DNA from: Hirundichthys speculiger
Lineage: Eukaryota > Chordata > Actinopteri > Beloniformes > Exocoetidae
Direction: 5' to 3'
Length of the DNA: 64,000 nt
Assembly: GCA_018398805.1 (NCBI GenBank)
Contig: JAGFBZ010001936.1
Span: forward strand, 1-64,000
In this document: positions 1-11,403 of the stretch, one piece after another
Numbering within the stretch: the first letter of the stretch is position 1
How the letters are laid out: each line of letters starts with the position of its first letter
Notes under the pieces: model-generated
Database searches by the model: none
The model's input: the letters and a program-made list of their open reading frames with translations, nothing else
Told to the model about the DNA's origin: nothing
Program-made: the position numbers and the translations under genes

Positions 1-513
1 CTTCCTCCTCGTAGAATTCACTCGGAGGATTCGTCACAAATAACCACCAAACTATCTTCTTCTGAAACTTTAACGAAGTTCCACACTGCCATGTTTGTTG
101 TGATCAGTACGCTGTGCTGCAGGCTGCATTCAAGGTGTAACATAAATTCCCACGTTACCTTGTTTGCTAGTCATTCTTTCATCCTTTTCTATTTTTTCTT
201 TTTTTATATGTAACATGTGGGAAAATACTGCGAATATCAATTCAAGTCAGCAACTACCAAAATTAAGACCGAGTTAACGAGTTGTTTTTCTGGCATGAGG
301 GGGTATTCTTGATTTTCCTTATTGAGTAATTGTTTTTCTGATTATGCCGACGTCACTTGAACATAACATTCATGGTCATTCAAAGCTCAGAGGGAGCGAG
401 GCACTGCCGTGTTGACAGAAATATATATGTTATCGGGACTATTCGTCGTGATATTGGCGTTACTGGGATGACGTCATCATTTCCTGTTATCGGCCCGATA
501 GTTATCGTGGACC
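1..513. mobile_element. hAT-like repeat, right part (cut by window edge)
   Basis: The sequence from about 24 to 513 is a close relative of 17131-17658, including the stretch around cagcaactaccaaa and the terminal part with the TTATCGG/CCGATA repeats. The left end lies outside the window. Terminal TTATCGTG at about 500 corresponds to the inverted end of the second copy. Confidence 0.6.
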
Positions 514-890
514 CTTATTTTTAACTGTTGGCTCAGTGAGTTTTTGCTATAGGGTGGTGATCATCACACTGCTGCAATCTCTGGAGTCTTAGCTTCTGTT
601 TGTAACATGTAGCAGCTGGCTACTGTTTTTTTGTGGCATTCTGCTTTCTTGCCCTTTTACGATGTGTTAAGTTAGCTGCTTGGCGTTGGAATTATATTTT
701 ATTAAGGTGGAAGTGGTCTTCTTCTGGAGTGCTTTGTGAGGAAGAGGTTAAACATCTCCTTGCATCCCCGGAGACCTTTTGTCTCATCAGGCGGGAGAAA
801 CAACAGCCAGCACATTAACTTGAAACACACGGATGCATCCCACACAGGGAGCTTTCCTGTCAGTCAGCATATTGTGAAGAACAAACTGAC
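514..890. other. intron, no feature seen
   Basis: This is the intron downstream of the last visible exon. I see no repeat or conserved coding piece here, and no match to the missing C-terminus of DAB2IP. Confidence 0.5.
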
Positions 891-978
891 CTGTGCGTCG
901 ATAATCTTCTGTTTCGAGTCCACGACTGCCTGCATGTCAGAGTGATCCTTCTTCAGTTCCTCCTCCACCGACATCAAC
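891..978 (-). CDS. dab2ip: DAB2IP exon l: coiled coil, continued
   Basis: This 88-bp exon completes Arg and encodes 29 codons: [16 protein letters not shown], then SKQKIIDAQ. The acceptor is catttccag before GTTGAT and the donor gtcagt after CAG. By comparison with DAB2IP about 70 further residues should follow (rest of the coiled coil and the C-terminal tail). No matching exon is seen between 1 and 890, so they lie to the left of the window. Confidence 0.95.
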
Positions 979-1056
979 CTGGAAATGTCAAATAAAACGC
1001 GTTGCTGGACCTGCAGAACAAACACACGATAGATCCGTCCTTGTTCTGCTCCCTAC

Positions 1057-1259
1057 CTGCTGATGATGCTCTTCATCTGAAGGTCCTTGTCGTCCTGCTG
1101 CCTGCGCAGGCGCTCCTCCGACTCCTCCAGCCGGGCCTGGTACTCCATCAGCACCTTCTGGGCCTGCTCGTCCTGACCTTTCAGACGGGCCTCGTACTCC
1201 TCCAGCTTCTGCACCGACGCCCGCAACTTCTCCTGCAGCACCGCGATCTCCTGCTGGTA
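1057..1259 (-). CDS. dab2ip: DAB2IP exon k: C-terminal coiled coil
   Basis: This 203-bp exon has 67 codons plus AG of an arginine codon. It encodes a charged heptad-like helix: YQQEIAVLQEKLRASVQKLE, then EYQARLEESEERLRRQQDD, ending LQMKSIIS. In DAB2IP this is the leucine-zipper/coiled-coil region used for dimerisation and protein binding. The acceptor is ttgttcag before TACCAG and the donor gtaggg. Confidence 0.96.
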
Positions 1260-2106
1260 CTGAACAAAGCGGAGACATGAAGAGGCTTTCATCACAGCTG
1301 TCATCATCATCATCATCCATATCTAAGCATGCTGCCTTTCTTCATTACCATTGTTGACAAGAACAAAAAGGGGGAAAAAAGTCAAATTGAACTGTTTTCT
1401 GGTGTCTGAAATAAGTGACATGTTGATACACTTTCAAAACCAGAGAACAATAAGCTGGGGAGAACAGAGAAAAGAGGGATGAATTGTGAGACTAATGTGC
1501 CAGATCAGCTCTGGAAATCTCCCCCCGATCCACCACCAGACCTCAGAGAGGGTTTTCAATGAGTTTTAATTTCAGAAAGTGGAGCAGAGAAGTTGGTTCT
1601 GGACATGCCGACGTATTGTTTTAACTGATAACGTTGTGCTTCGTGTTCTGTCCGGTTGAAGTTTGCCGGTGACACATCTTGAGAGATGAGATGCTTCAAG
1701 GTTTCTAATCCGCATGCACTGCTTCAACTACTCCTCCCAAACCCACCGAGGACTTTATAAATGGTACTGAGTGTCAGACTGAGATTTAATGATAAATCTA
1801 GACATTAATCAGCTGATTAGCTGCAACTGAAATATTTTCAGGGAGGAGGAATGTGCATCACATGTCCCACTCCTGGTGCATCTACAAAGTCCTAACAGAC
1901 CACTGTGATGACACGTGACTTTTACTGACACGTGACTTCTAAAACCCATGTTTTAATCTCGTGTGTTTTTGTGTGTAAGAACATAATTCAAATCATGCGA
2001 TCATGGTGGGTCTCAGTATCAACCCCCCCTGTGAGGTATGACTTGATAAAAGTTTACCAGTCCATCCAAAAATCACAAAGCTGTGTCTACTGTGCAACTT
2101 GAAATC
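1260..2106. other. intron, mostly unique sequence
   Basis: Moderately AT-rich intron with no terminal repeats, coding piece or RNA gene that I can support. It ends at the truncated foldback element. Confidence 0.4.
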
Positions 2107-3012
2107 AATTGACCTTTCGGTAAGCGCCGCCCCCTTCCTAGTTACCGTTGCTAGGTCGGACAAACTTGCTGCTCCTGCGTTAAGGACTGTGTTAATTCGC
2201 TATTTTTCTGATGTGCATCATCCAATGTTAATATTATACTATAATAATGCGATGGTGAAATATTGCTGCTGGGGACCTGCAACAGTGACTCGAGGTCACT
2301 GTCACTGTCACAGGTGTCACCAGAACATTTGGAGGGACATTTTTATTCCGTTTCCCAAGATAAAAAAACAAACGCTGGAAAAATGCAGGCTGTGGGTTCA
2401 GTTATGTGGCCGTCCACAACTGAACGTGGGGAAAGTTACAAAACACACCAACATTTGCTCCAAGGTAAGTTTATTTTGTTTATTAGAAGATTGATTTAAC
2501 CACCATTTAGTAAAAGTAATAATATGATTTAGCATGCAGGGAGGGTGATGAGTTCTCTGTTAGCATTAGCTCTGGTCCATAGGTCTGTCCCACACCAGAG
2601 CTATGTTAACATGAGACAGTCGCAGCATTTGTTAAGATGATTTATACAGTGACATTAACATCACAAGCCTCAGCTATATGTAACAAATAAATATCCAGGG
2701 CCATATATATTTGTAGACAACGAGGCAGGCTTATAGCTGGCTAGCTAGCTCTGGTCCATAGTGGAGAAGTCATCGTCACTATGGACCAGAGCTAATGCTA
2801 ACAGAGAACTCATCACCCTCCCTGCTGCTAAATCATATTATTACTTTTAGTAAACGGTGGTTAAATCAATCATCAACTAAACAAAGTAAACTTACCTTGG
2901 AGTAAATGTAGGTGTGTTTTGTTACTTTTTCCACGTTCAGTTGCTTGTGTGGACGGACACAATTTAACCTACAGCCTGCATTTTTCCAGCGTTTGTTTTA
3001 CTTCAAGTGGAA
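2107..3012. mobile_element. THAP foldback element, truncated copy
   Basis: The left arm (2107 to about 2560) and part of the right arm (about 2790-3012) are inverted copies of each other and are similar to the complete palindrome at 10100-11212. On the plus strand the left arm encodes a THAP-like peptide: MVKYCCWGPA, FPKIKK and ICSK, with a donor-like AAGGTAAGT at 2461-2469. The right arm stops exactly where a TA-flanked Tigger-like element begins (3013), and the missing arm does not resume after it. Confidence 0.7.
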
Positions 3013-3537
3013 TACAGTAATCCCTCACACTTCGCGGTCTCAGCAATTTGCAGAGGTTTCAAAAATATTAATCGAAAAAAAAAAAATTTTGAAAAAAAAA
3101 AAAAAAAATTGAGACGAAGCGCGCAAGGCTGACGCGAAACACATCACATCAAGAACGAGTCTCGGGAAGCAACTAGAGCCAACACAGGGATGCCCCATGA
3201 ATGAAAATCGAGGCCTGTGATTGGCTGCTACGACGGGCATTACTGTGGCGTTGGTTGTCTGTGCGCTGAATTGGCTGACATGTCGTCGCTGCATCTGCCA
3301 TCTCTTGCTCTTGTGAGATCAAAGGTTTAGTGCCCGTTTTTAAAGTTCCAAATGGATCCCAAAGGACGTCCGCCCATCGCCAAGTGCCTCTGGAGAACCG
3401 AAACGGCATCGCAAAATGATGACAATTGCCAAAAAAGTGGAACATGTACATGTACATCCACATCGCACTTTTCACCATTTGCGGTGGGGGGTGGGGGGGT
3501 TTGGGCATTAACCACAAAGTGTTAGAGGATTACTGTA
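3013..3537. mobile_element. Tigger/pogo-like MITE with TA duplication
   Basis: The ends are TACAGTAATCCCTCACACTT at 3013 and, inverted, TACAGTAATCCTCTAACACT at 3537, with TA on both sides. The CAGTxATCCCTC end pattern fits TcMar-Tigger elements. No transposase is visible. Confidence 0.7.
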
Positions 3538-4071
3538 CAATGTATAACCTTCAGACGGCGCTGGATGTACTGCAGCCTCAGAGGCGCGTAAGTGAAAGGA
3601 CGCTTCAGTCAGTGGGGGAATGCGCGTACAGGTGAAATCGACAGGGAACGCCTACATTGTGAGGTCGCTCCACCCAGCGCGGGTATCTCAAGTGAAGGCG
3701 CGTTGAGGGTTAAGTCGCTGCAGAATGCCCGCAGTTCGAAATGTGCAACTGGCCGTGCCTAACTCTTACACGGGCGGGAGAATCGGGCCCTGAATGCACA
3801 TATCTATGGAACTACTCTGGTCTGGTCTGGACTTTGACTAGGCCATTCATTCAAAAGCCAGGGGCGCTCGATTTTGGGCCCCATTCTTTACCGGGCCCCC
3901 AACTTTGTTGATGCCGTAAAGCTGTTATGATGTCGACTTATTTGTAGGCGACAGCTTGTTGTCCTGTTGCATGACTCAAGTTCAGACAGACTTTAACAGT
4001 ATGGCCACACAATTGCCTGTACAGGTGTGTTTCCACCGGTGGGGACCAGGGGCTGTTTTGCAGAGCCTAAA

Positions 4072-5229
4072 GGGTGAATTCCAATTCCTCCTTTAACCCT
4101 CAATCTCAACCCTCGCTCTTAACCTTTCATTTTTGGCCCTCAATCTTAACCCTCGAAAGGGCTATCTTGTGACTTAAAAATGGGACACCCCTTGAGTGCA
4201 ATTGCGTCTTCAGACTGAAATGTATCAGAGCCCGTGTTGTCTCTGTATTCCCTGAAATTACACAGGGATAACATTGAGAACAGCGCCGTATATTCTCTAA
4301 ATAATATTAGCAAATAACTCAATAGAGGATACATTATTCAGTCCCAGCGTTGCCAGGTGTACGATAATTATCGTATTTGTACGATAATTTGACCCTCTGT
4401 ACAATCAATAATCCAAAAAAAGCCAAATGTACGATAATTTGACTATTTCAAATTATTGCCTGCCGTTACTGTCTGCCAGTTTTTTTTTTTTTTTTTTTTT
4501 TTTTGTGAATTCTGAAGGCATCTGTTCCCATGTGACATGATTCCAGCCAATCTTGCTTTGCTGAGCGTGAGATATGAATGTTTGTCTCAGAACAACGAGC
4601 ATGATGGACTAGATGGACTGAATGGTCAGCTTCGCCGCTATTTAACACTAGAGTGATTAAATTTGACTATAACGCATCATTGGGCTTGTTTTTTTGGTTA
4701 TGACAGATGTACGATAATTTCCCTCAAAATACGATAATTTTGAGTCTCTGGTACGATAATCCTACATTTCTCACCTGGCAACGCTGTTCAGTCCTCCGTC
4801 GCTACACAACAGGGTATACAAGTAACGTGAAGCCGGCCGGGGCCACCGGTCCGGCAGCAAACGTCGTAAAGTAAAAAATAAATGTTACGCAACAACGATG
4901 TTAATCCATGAAAAAAGTCTCAAACAAAACAATAAGATGGTTTCGTTACATTTATATCTTTAAGAACTACGAAGATACATTTGTAGCTAGCTTTTTTTGT
5001 CGCCATCCTTTTCGTAGATGTCTTGGCTAAATTACCCAGTGCCTTCTGGGTAGCCCTTACTACCAAGGGTGGTGCCGGAGAATCTCAATATTGAGGGCGA
5101 TACAGCCCTCAAACTTGTCCCTCAATTTGACGTTCTTAGAATCGGGACAGTACTAGCACTTAGCGGGAGCGCGCATTTTTGAGACTGAGGGTTGAGATTG
5201 AGGGTTAAGGGAGGAATTAGAATTCACCC
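4072..5229. mobile_element. Element with ~43-bp terminal inverted repeats (host of a nested hAT)
   Basis: The left end GGGTGAATTCCAATTCCTCC (4072 on) is the inverse of the right end (5185-5229) with one or two mismatches over about 43 bp, including TTAACCCTCAATCTCAACCC. AAA flanks both sides, so the target duplication is uncertain. It contains the hAT at 4345-4786. I cannot assign the superfamily. Confidence 0.6.
4345..4786. mobile_element. hAT MITE, TSD TTCAGTCC
   Basis: Perfect 15-bp terminal inverted repeat CAGCGTTGCCAGGTG and perfect 8-bp duplication TTCAGTCC (4337-4344 and 4787-4794), both hallmarks of hAT insertions. The interior has several TACGATAATT repeats and a T24 run (about 4481-4504). 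Non-autonomous. Confidence 0.85.
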
Positions 5230-6647
5230 AAAGTATTGATGTGAGTCTCCATTACCAGGAATGGCCCCACAAAAAAACCCCAGAAACATTGGGACCTTCT
5301 ACAGAGCTGAAACACGCACCTGCCGCAGTTGAGATAATCAGAGCGGCCCCCAAAAAACTTCTGGGTGTTGACTCAATGCTGATTGGATATGCTGTGGGCA
5401 GGAGATGACATCACTGAGGTGTCTTCACGTCCCCTTTGACTATGAGGCGTCTCTTCTCGTTCATCGCCACCAATATAGCGCACACAAATAGCATTGTCAT
5501 TTGTTTTTCTTTATCTATTCCGTCGTCTTTGCCGTCTGTCACCCTTCTGTGTACTCTTTAGTTCTCCTTCTCCTACCAAGCAGTATTCATTCAGTATACT
5601 TCTAATCGCGCTGTCATGGACTTTATTATTTAACGCACATATGTTGCTCATCTGAGTTTGTATTTGCCCAATAGCGAGACCCCAACGTTATTACGTTATA
5701 TGTTTATTACACGCATATATTTTACTCAAAAATGAAAGACAAGGGATTAGAAGAAGAGGTGGCAACTGTTCATGACATAAATCCTGTCTTTCAATTTAAT
5801 TTGAATAAAATGCAACATCTTCCAGCAAAGCTGCACTCCTCTCTGCGTCTCTGAAATCCCTCTGCTGTGACTCAGCTGCTAAAATCTCTGTCTCCTCTCT
5901 GCCAATCTAAAGCTATCGACGTCAAAAAAAAAAAAAAAATCATGTTTTTATCCTGCTTGGCACAAAAGTGTCACATTGACTGTAACTATCTGGTGCAGAT
6001 CAGTATTTAAAATTCAACAGATTAAAGAATGAGATGATCACACATGAATATTGATAGCAGGACGGAACAAAAGAGAGACTGAGAACAACGGTGGCTGGAG
6101 CAGATGCGTCTCTGCACCTGTTGCCCCGATGCTCCATCTGACGACGATCCAGGTCGGTTAGATTTCCATCTGAGCGAGAGAGATTTGAAAGCAGCTTTCA
6201 CAGCAACTGCCTCGGCTAAAAATACACCTCCAGCTAAAGCCGAATGAAACCTCTCGCAGATTTTCTCCAGGAAAATCACTCGTCGCGTACAGTCGACGTT
6301 AGGAGATGTTAGGAGTTAAGTTAGCGCTCCTGGTTTTAATCATGTTTTTTTTTTTTTTTCTGTTATAAAAACGCTGAGCACTGCACTGATTTTGCTTTGC
6401 ACTGACCTTGCTTTGCCTCCCATACTTCAATGAAATTAATTATCTTTTTCACTCACAATTCGATACCCAGATCGTCTGTGAATTATTTCACGACCCTTCC
6501 CAGACTGACGTGCAGCACTGCGAGACATTTACTTATGTTTTCCTTGTTGGCACTGTTGGAACACACAGCTGAACGCTCCGGACAAACAATCAGTTCGTCA
6601 AGGGCTGATTATTAGCAGCACCTGGCAGCAACTTATTCACTAAAAAT
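5230..6647. other. intron, degenerate repeats and unique sequence
   Basis: Scattered low-complexity runs (A-run near 5925, T-run near 6345) but no supported gene or complete mobile element. Confidence 0.35.
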
Positions 6648-7784
6648 TAGGGCTAGGCAAGTTAACGCCTTAATATCGCGTTAACTCATTAATTTATTAA
6701 CGCCGATATTTATTTTATCGCGAGTTAACGCATGTTGCTCACATGCTTTTGTTTTGAAAAGGCTGTTACTGGCTTGCTGCAGAACCGGAAAGAATTGGCG
6801 GAAAAACATGCAGAAAAGCTAAAACAGACATTGAGAACGGTAGAAATTTGTGTACTTTACAGTTCGGGTAGCAACTCAGGTAGCAATATTAACAATTCTG
6901 TTTGAAAACAAAAATTCTGGACTGCAACAAAACTTTCGCGTCATTCCTCCATGTTCCATCAGATTTGCTCCATGTGTTCACTGTCCTGCTGTTCTCTAGC
7001 TGGTTACTGCAGTGCGGCTCCATCTAGTGGCACAGATGTGTAAAGACAACAGAAAGTCCAGTCCTTGATTATAAAACAAATGTGGCCAGTTCTGTGGCCT
7101 GTTTTTTAATTTTGTATTTTTGATCCAAGTCTAAAATTGAAATATAAAAAAAAAAAAAACAGGCATTTTTATTTTATTTTTTGTGTTAGATTAAAAAAAA
7201 CGGAAAACGTAATAAAATGTCCACTTTTTTTTTTTTTTTTTAATTTTTGATTGACAATTGAAAATAAAAAGAATGAATGATGCACGGATGGACATTTTCA
7301 TTTTAAAGTTCTCCCAGACGGAGGATTTGACAGAAACAAGGTTATTTGTAACAACTGCCATAAGTTGAAACTCCCCGTTAAAAGTTTCTGCTGTTACCTC
7401 AGAAATTACCTGTTTTAATGTTCTGATTGTGCTGAGACACAATCATTTTGTTGGATTTAGACTTTTTTTTTATTTTTCATAAAACAGGATTGCTTTAATC
7501 CCCTGTCAGTTGGCCATAAGATTTATTTTATTTGACATTTTTTAAGATGAGATTTACACTAAATATGTGTTACTGACAAGATGCTGATGTTAAAAGGTTT
7601 TGAACAACAAATGTTATGGCACTTTCGTTCATATGGCAGCAGAACATTTAAATAAAAGTGCACTTAAGTACACTACTTTTGAATTCATTGTTTGATTTTT
7701 CGTATACAATGCGATTAATCGTGATTAATCAGGAAAATAATGCGATTAATCGCGATTAAATATTTTAATCGTAGCTCAGCTCTA
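6648..7784. mobile_element. hAT element, TSD CTAAAAAT
   Basis: The left end is TAGGGCTAGGCAAGTTAACG and the right end (inverted) TAGAGCTGAGCTACGATT. A perfect 8-bp duplication CTAAAAAT lies at 6640-6647 and 7785-7792. Both subterminal regions are rich in GTTAACGC / GATTAATCGCG repeats, typical of transposase-binding subterminal motifs. No intact coding region. Confidence 0.8.
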
Positions 7785-9385
7785 CTAAAAATCCTAAAGA
7801 AGCAGTGAGAGGGTACTTAGTATCGACCACGTGATTTAAAAAAAAGAAAAATATATCATCTTTGGCTTCATTTTTATTGAATTAATAATAGTGTGGCGAT
7901 TAAAGCTAAATGTTGTTTCATGTGAGGTTGAATTAAGACCCACTGTTATCAGTTTTTATGGTTTTTATACACACAAAAAAAAAACTCCACATGATTAAAA
8001 AAGGAGGAACTAACTTTCTCACAAGACTTACAACCCGGTTTTATTATCGAACCCTCTGCACGTACGGCGCGAACGAGACAATAGCACGGCCTGTGCGGAC
8101 CGGCGGCTGCAGCTCGTGTTGGTTCTGTCGAGGATTTGACTGTTTTCCAGTCCTGCTGCTATTTTTAAAGGCGACCCGCCACTTCTTTACTGAGACTCCA
8201 GTTATTCCCTTCTTTGGTTGCTCTCCCCCGCCTGGGCTGCTGGCTTCCAGAAAGCTCGAGACATGTAAGGATGACAGTTTGTACTCATTACTGATGGGGG
8301 GGTGGGGGGGGGGGGTGGGGGGGTTGTGGGGGCATGTGGCAGCAAACCAAAGCATGGAAGCAGAGCTGACGGGAAACGACTGCAGGGTTCAGGAAGCAGC
8401 AGCGAAAATAAAATCAAATAAAATAAAAGCATCGTCCTGCGTCTCTCTCGCACACAAACGCACGTGCACAGCATGTGGATACACACACACACACACACCC
8501 ACACACTCAGTTTTTTTACTTTTCAGTTAATTAAAAAGAAAAAAATAGTGACAAAGAGAGAAGGGGGTTGGAAAGCTGTAAGAGAAGGTTTCAGACCTTC
8601 AAACGTCTCATTTTGAGCTTCGCTGCGCACGTCATCTCCTAAAGGTTTTGCTTCACTTCAGGTGAGATGAGGGAGCTGCGCCTTACTTTGAAAATCATTC
8701 TCGTTAGCGCCGCCGCGGCGCCGTCCGCTAAGTCCCTGAAATCTGTCTGATGAACCGCTTAATGTTGCAACAACCGAATAAAAAAAAAAAATCCTTTTAG
8801 TCATTTTCGATACATGAAAGTGCAACGAGCTCTTCAATTGAGCTAATTGGACACTTTTTAAACATTTTTTGGGGGGTCATTAATCACAGTAAATTGAATA
8901 TATCTGAGTCTGGATGAAACAAGACATCATTTTACATCCGTCTCTTCTTTTCAGCGGGCTACGGGCCACGGAGTCGACCCGTTCATCGAGAAAATCATCA
9001 GCAGAGTAATGAAGTTGTTCCAGTTTTAGAGCTGATATTAACTACTGCTGCTCGCAGACTCTATTTAGCCTCAGTTATTTTCCAGTCTTCCCTCCCTCTC
9101 TCCATCTCTCTCTCCCTCTCTCCGTCTCGCTCTCTCAGGGTCGGCAGATAAACAGCCTGACCGTTGCTACAAAGCCAGTTTCATAAAAATATAGTCGCAT
9201 GCACAACCGGACTGAATAATACAGCAGATAATAAAGTGAGGAGGAAGTGTTTTCAGGGGGGGAGGGGCTCTATCAGGAAACTAATGAGTGGTAGAGAAAG
9301 AAAGGAGAGTGCAGTGGGGGGGTTGAGGTGGTCTTGTGAAAGGAAGGGTTGGTGAGGGGTCAGAGGTTTTTCGATGGCTGGTTAC
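7785..9385. other. intron with G-rich and CA-type simple repeats
   Basis: It holds a G-rich run on the plus strand near 8296-8332, a short (AC)n near 8480-8500 and a CTCTCC-type tract near 9090-9135. No supported gene. Confidence 0.4.
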
Positions 9386-9523
9386 CTTCTCCACCTGAGT
9401 CAGATCCTCTCTGTTTCTCAGTGACTCGGGCTCCATCCCCTCATGGTCTAAATACTGCACATTCATATTCAATAGCCAGGCTGCTGTGCGGTCCAGCGCA
9501 CTGGGGTTCACTGGGGAGGGGGC
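9386..9523 (-). CDS. dab2ip: DAB2IP exon j: linker before coiled coil
   Basis: This 138-bp exon has 46 codons, phase 0 on both sides. It starts APSPVNPSALDRTAAWLL and ends NREDLTQVEK. The acceptor is ttctaccag before GCCCCC and the donor gtaacc. A (CA)n tract lies 15 bases upstream of the acceptor, which is unusually close and could vary in length between alleles. Confidence 0.94.
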
Positions 9524-9538
9524 CTGGTAGAATCACAA

Positions 9539-9575
9539 CACACACACACACACACACACAGACACGCACACACAT
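9539..9575. repeat. (CA)n microsatellite next to splice acceptor
   Basis: Alternating AC tract ending in gacacgcacacacatg, starting about 15 bases upstream (in gene orientation) of exon j. Confidence 0.9.
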
Positions 9576-9912
9576 GAGCTGAGTGCAAGTGATGGGGAGG
9601 GGAAGGCGGGAAGCTGCAATAACACCACAGAAACAACAGAAACAAGACTGAAATGCAACCGACTCGTCTGGGCCGAAAGCAGCAGGTGGAATGGATACAA
9701 ACCCAGACCAAAGCGAGTGAAATCGACCAGCGGGGTTGTGCGTGACCTCGGCAGCATATACACCAGTTATTTCGTGGACAGATTCTTCGTGAAATAGTGA
9801 GACTTTTAAAATAAGACTATTTCGTAATAATTCGCCTATACGAAGCTGTACAAGCCCTTTCACAGTGGCCGATGTCAGGGAGCGGATTTAGCCAGTTGAG
9901 TCAACTGTGGGG

Positions 9913-11403
9913 TAGGGGTGTGAAAAAAAAATCGATTTGGCGATATATCGCGATTTTCGGCCACCCAATATATCGATTTTTCAGCTCCTAATATCGATTT
10001 TTTAAGGAAAATTGTTTAATTTTCACATTTAAATTGTTTAAAATTTTAATGTGCAAAAACACTAATAATAAACAATAAATTGTTTTGAAGCAAATAGTTT
10101 TGACCTTTTGGTAAGCACCGTCCCCTTCCTAGTTACTGTTGCTAGGTCGGATAAACTTGCTGCTCCTGCGTTAAGGACTGTGTTAATTCTCTATTTTTCT
10201 GATGTGTATCATCAATGTTAATATTATACTATAATAACTCCATGGTGAAATATTGCTGCTGGGGACCTGCAACAGTGACTCGAGGTGTCCAGAACATGTT
10301 TGGAGGGACATTTTTTATTCCCTTTCCCAAATAAAAAACAAACGCTGGAAAAATGCAGCTGTAAGTTAATTTGTGTCTGTTCACAACTGAACGTGGGGAA
10401 AGTTACAAAACACACCTACATTTACTCCAAGGTAAGTTTACTTTGTTTAGTTAGATGATTGATTTTAACCACCGTTTAGTAAAAGTAATAATATGATTTA
10501 GCAGCAGGGAGGGGTGATGAGTTCTCTGTTAGCATTAGCTCTGGTCCATAGTGTGTCGATGACTTCTCCACTATGGACCAGAGCTCGCTAGCCAGCTATA
10601 AGCCTGCCTCGTTGTTTACAAATATATATGGCCCTGGACATTTATTTTGTTAGGTATAAGGTAAGGCTTGTGATGTTAACATCACTTTATTAATTATATT
10701 TATACAATGCTGCGACTGTCTCATGTTAACATAGCTCTGGTGTGGGATAGACCTATGGATCAGAGCTAATGCTAACGGAGAGACTCAACACCCTCCCTTG
10801 CCGCTAAATCATATTATTACTTTTACTTAAACGGTGGTTAAATCAATCATCTAATAAATAAAAATAAACTTACGTTGGAGTAAATGTAGGTGTGTTTTGT
10901 AACTTTCCCCACGTTCAGTAGCTTGTGTGGGACGGACACAACTGAACCAAAGCCTGCAGTTTTCCAGCGTTTGTTTTTGGTTTGGGAAAGAAAATAAAAA
11001 TGTCCCTCCAAACGTTCTGGACACCTCGAGTTACTGTTGCAGGTCCCCAGCAGCAATATTTCACCATGGTGTTATTATAGTATAATATTAACACTGATGA
11101 ATACACATCGGAAAAATAGGCAAATTAACACAGTCCTTAACGCAGGAGCAGGCAAGTTTCTCCGACCCAGCAACAGTAACTAGGGAGGGGGCGGCGCTTA
11201 CCGAAAGGTCAATTTGTCCTCTGAATGATCAATATCATCTAATAACATATATACAGCAACTTAATTTTTCATCGCTACTTTTAATTTTGATATTAACTGG
11301 GTAGAATATCGCAATATATCGTGATATCGCGATGATATCATATCGTGACCCAAGTATCATGATACATATCGTATTGCGAGGACCTTGCCAATACTCACCC
11401 CTA
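9913..11403. mobile_element. hAT element carrying the THAP foldback, TSD CTGTGGGG
   Basis: Ends TAGGGGTG at 9913 and, inverted, TAGGGGTG at 11403, with perfect 8-bp duplication CTGTGGGG at 9905-9912 and 11404-11411. The outer parts are full of ATATCGAT/ATCGCGAT repeats. The middle (10100-11212) is a large palindrome. The duplication shows that the whole assembly inserted as one hAT-type event, or that the palindrome later entered the hAT. Confidence 0.85.
10100..11212. repeat. 1.1-kb foldback with a decayed THAP exon in each arm
   Basis: The sequence from TTGACCTTTTGGTAAGC on the left is repeated inverted at the right, ending CGAAAGGTCAA. Arms of roughly 440 bp surround a central region of about 220 bp that itself has smaller hairpins (TGGTCCATAG...CTATGGACCA). 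Each arm, read inward, encodes remnants of a THAP-type C2CH finger start (minus strand near 10847-11106: MVKYCCWGPATV, then GKVTKHTYIYS) followed by a donor-like sequence. Stops and shifts mean it is not functional protein-coding DNA. Confidence 0.8.

Noticed and set aside
1..890. Last DAB2IP coding exon
   Set aside because: No minus-strand match to the expected C-terminal coiled coil and tail; the region is a transposon end and plain intron.
2099..2494. THAP-like frame as a host gene
   Set aside because: It lies in one arm of a foldback element, lacks the following exon and the final His, and is repeated inverted.
7958..8530. Plus-strand frame of 190 codons
   Set aside because: Composition reflects G-rich and AC repeats; no splice sites or similarity.
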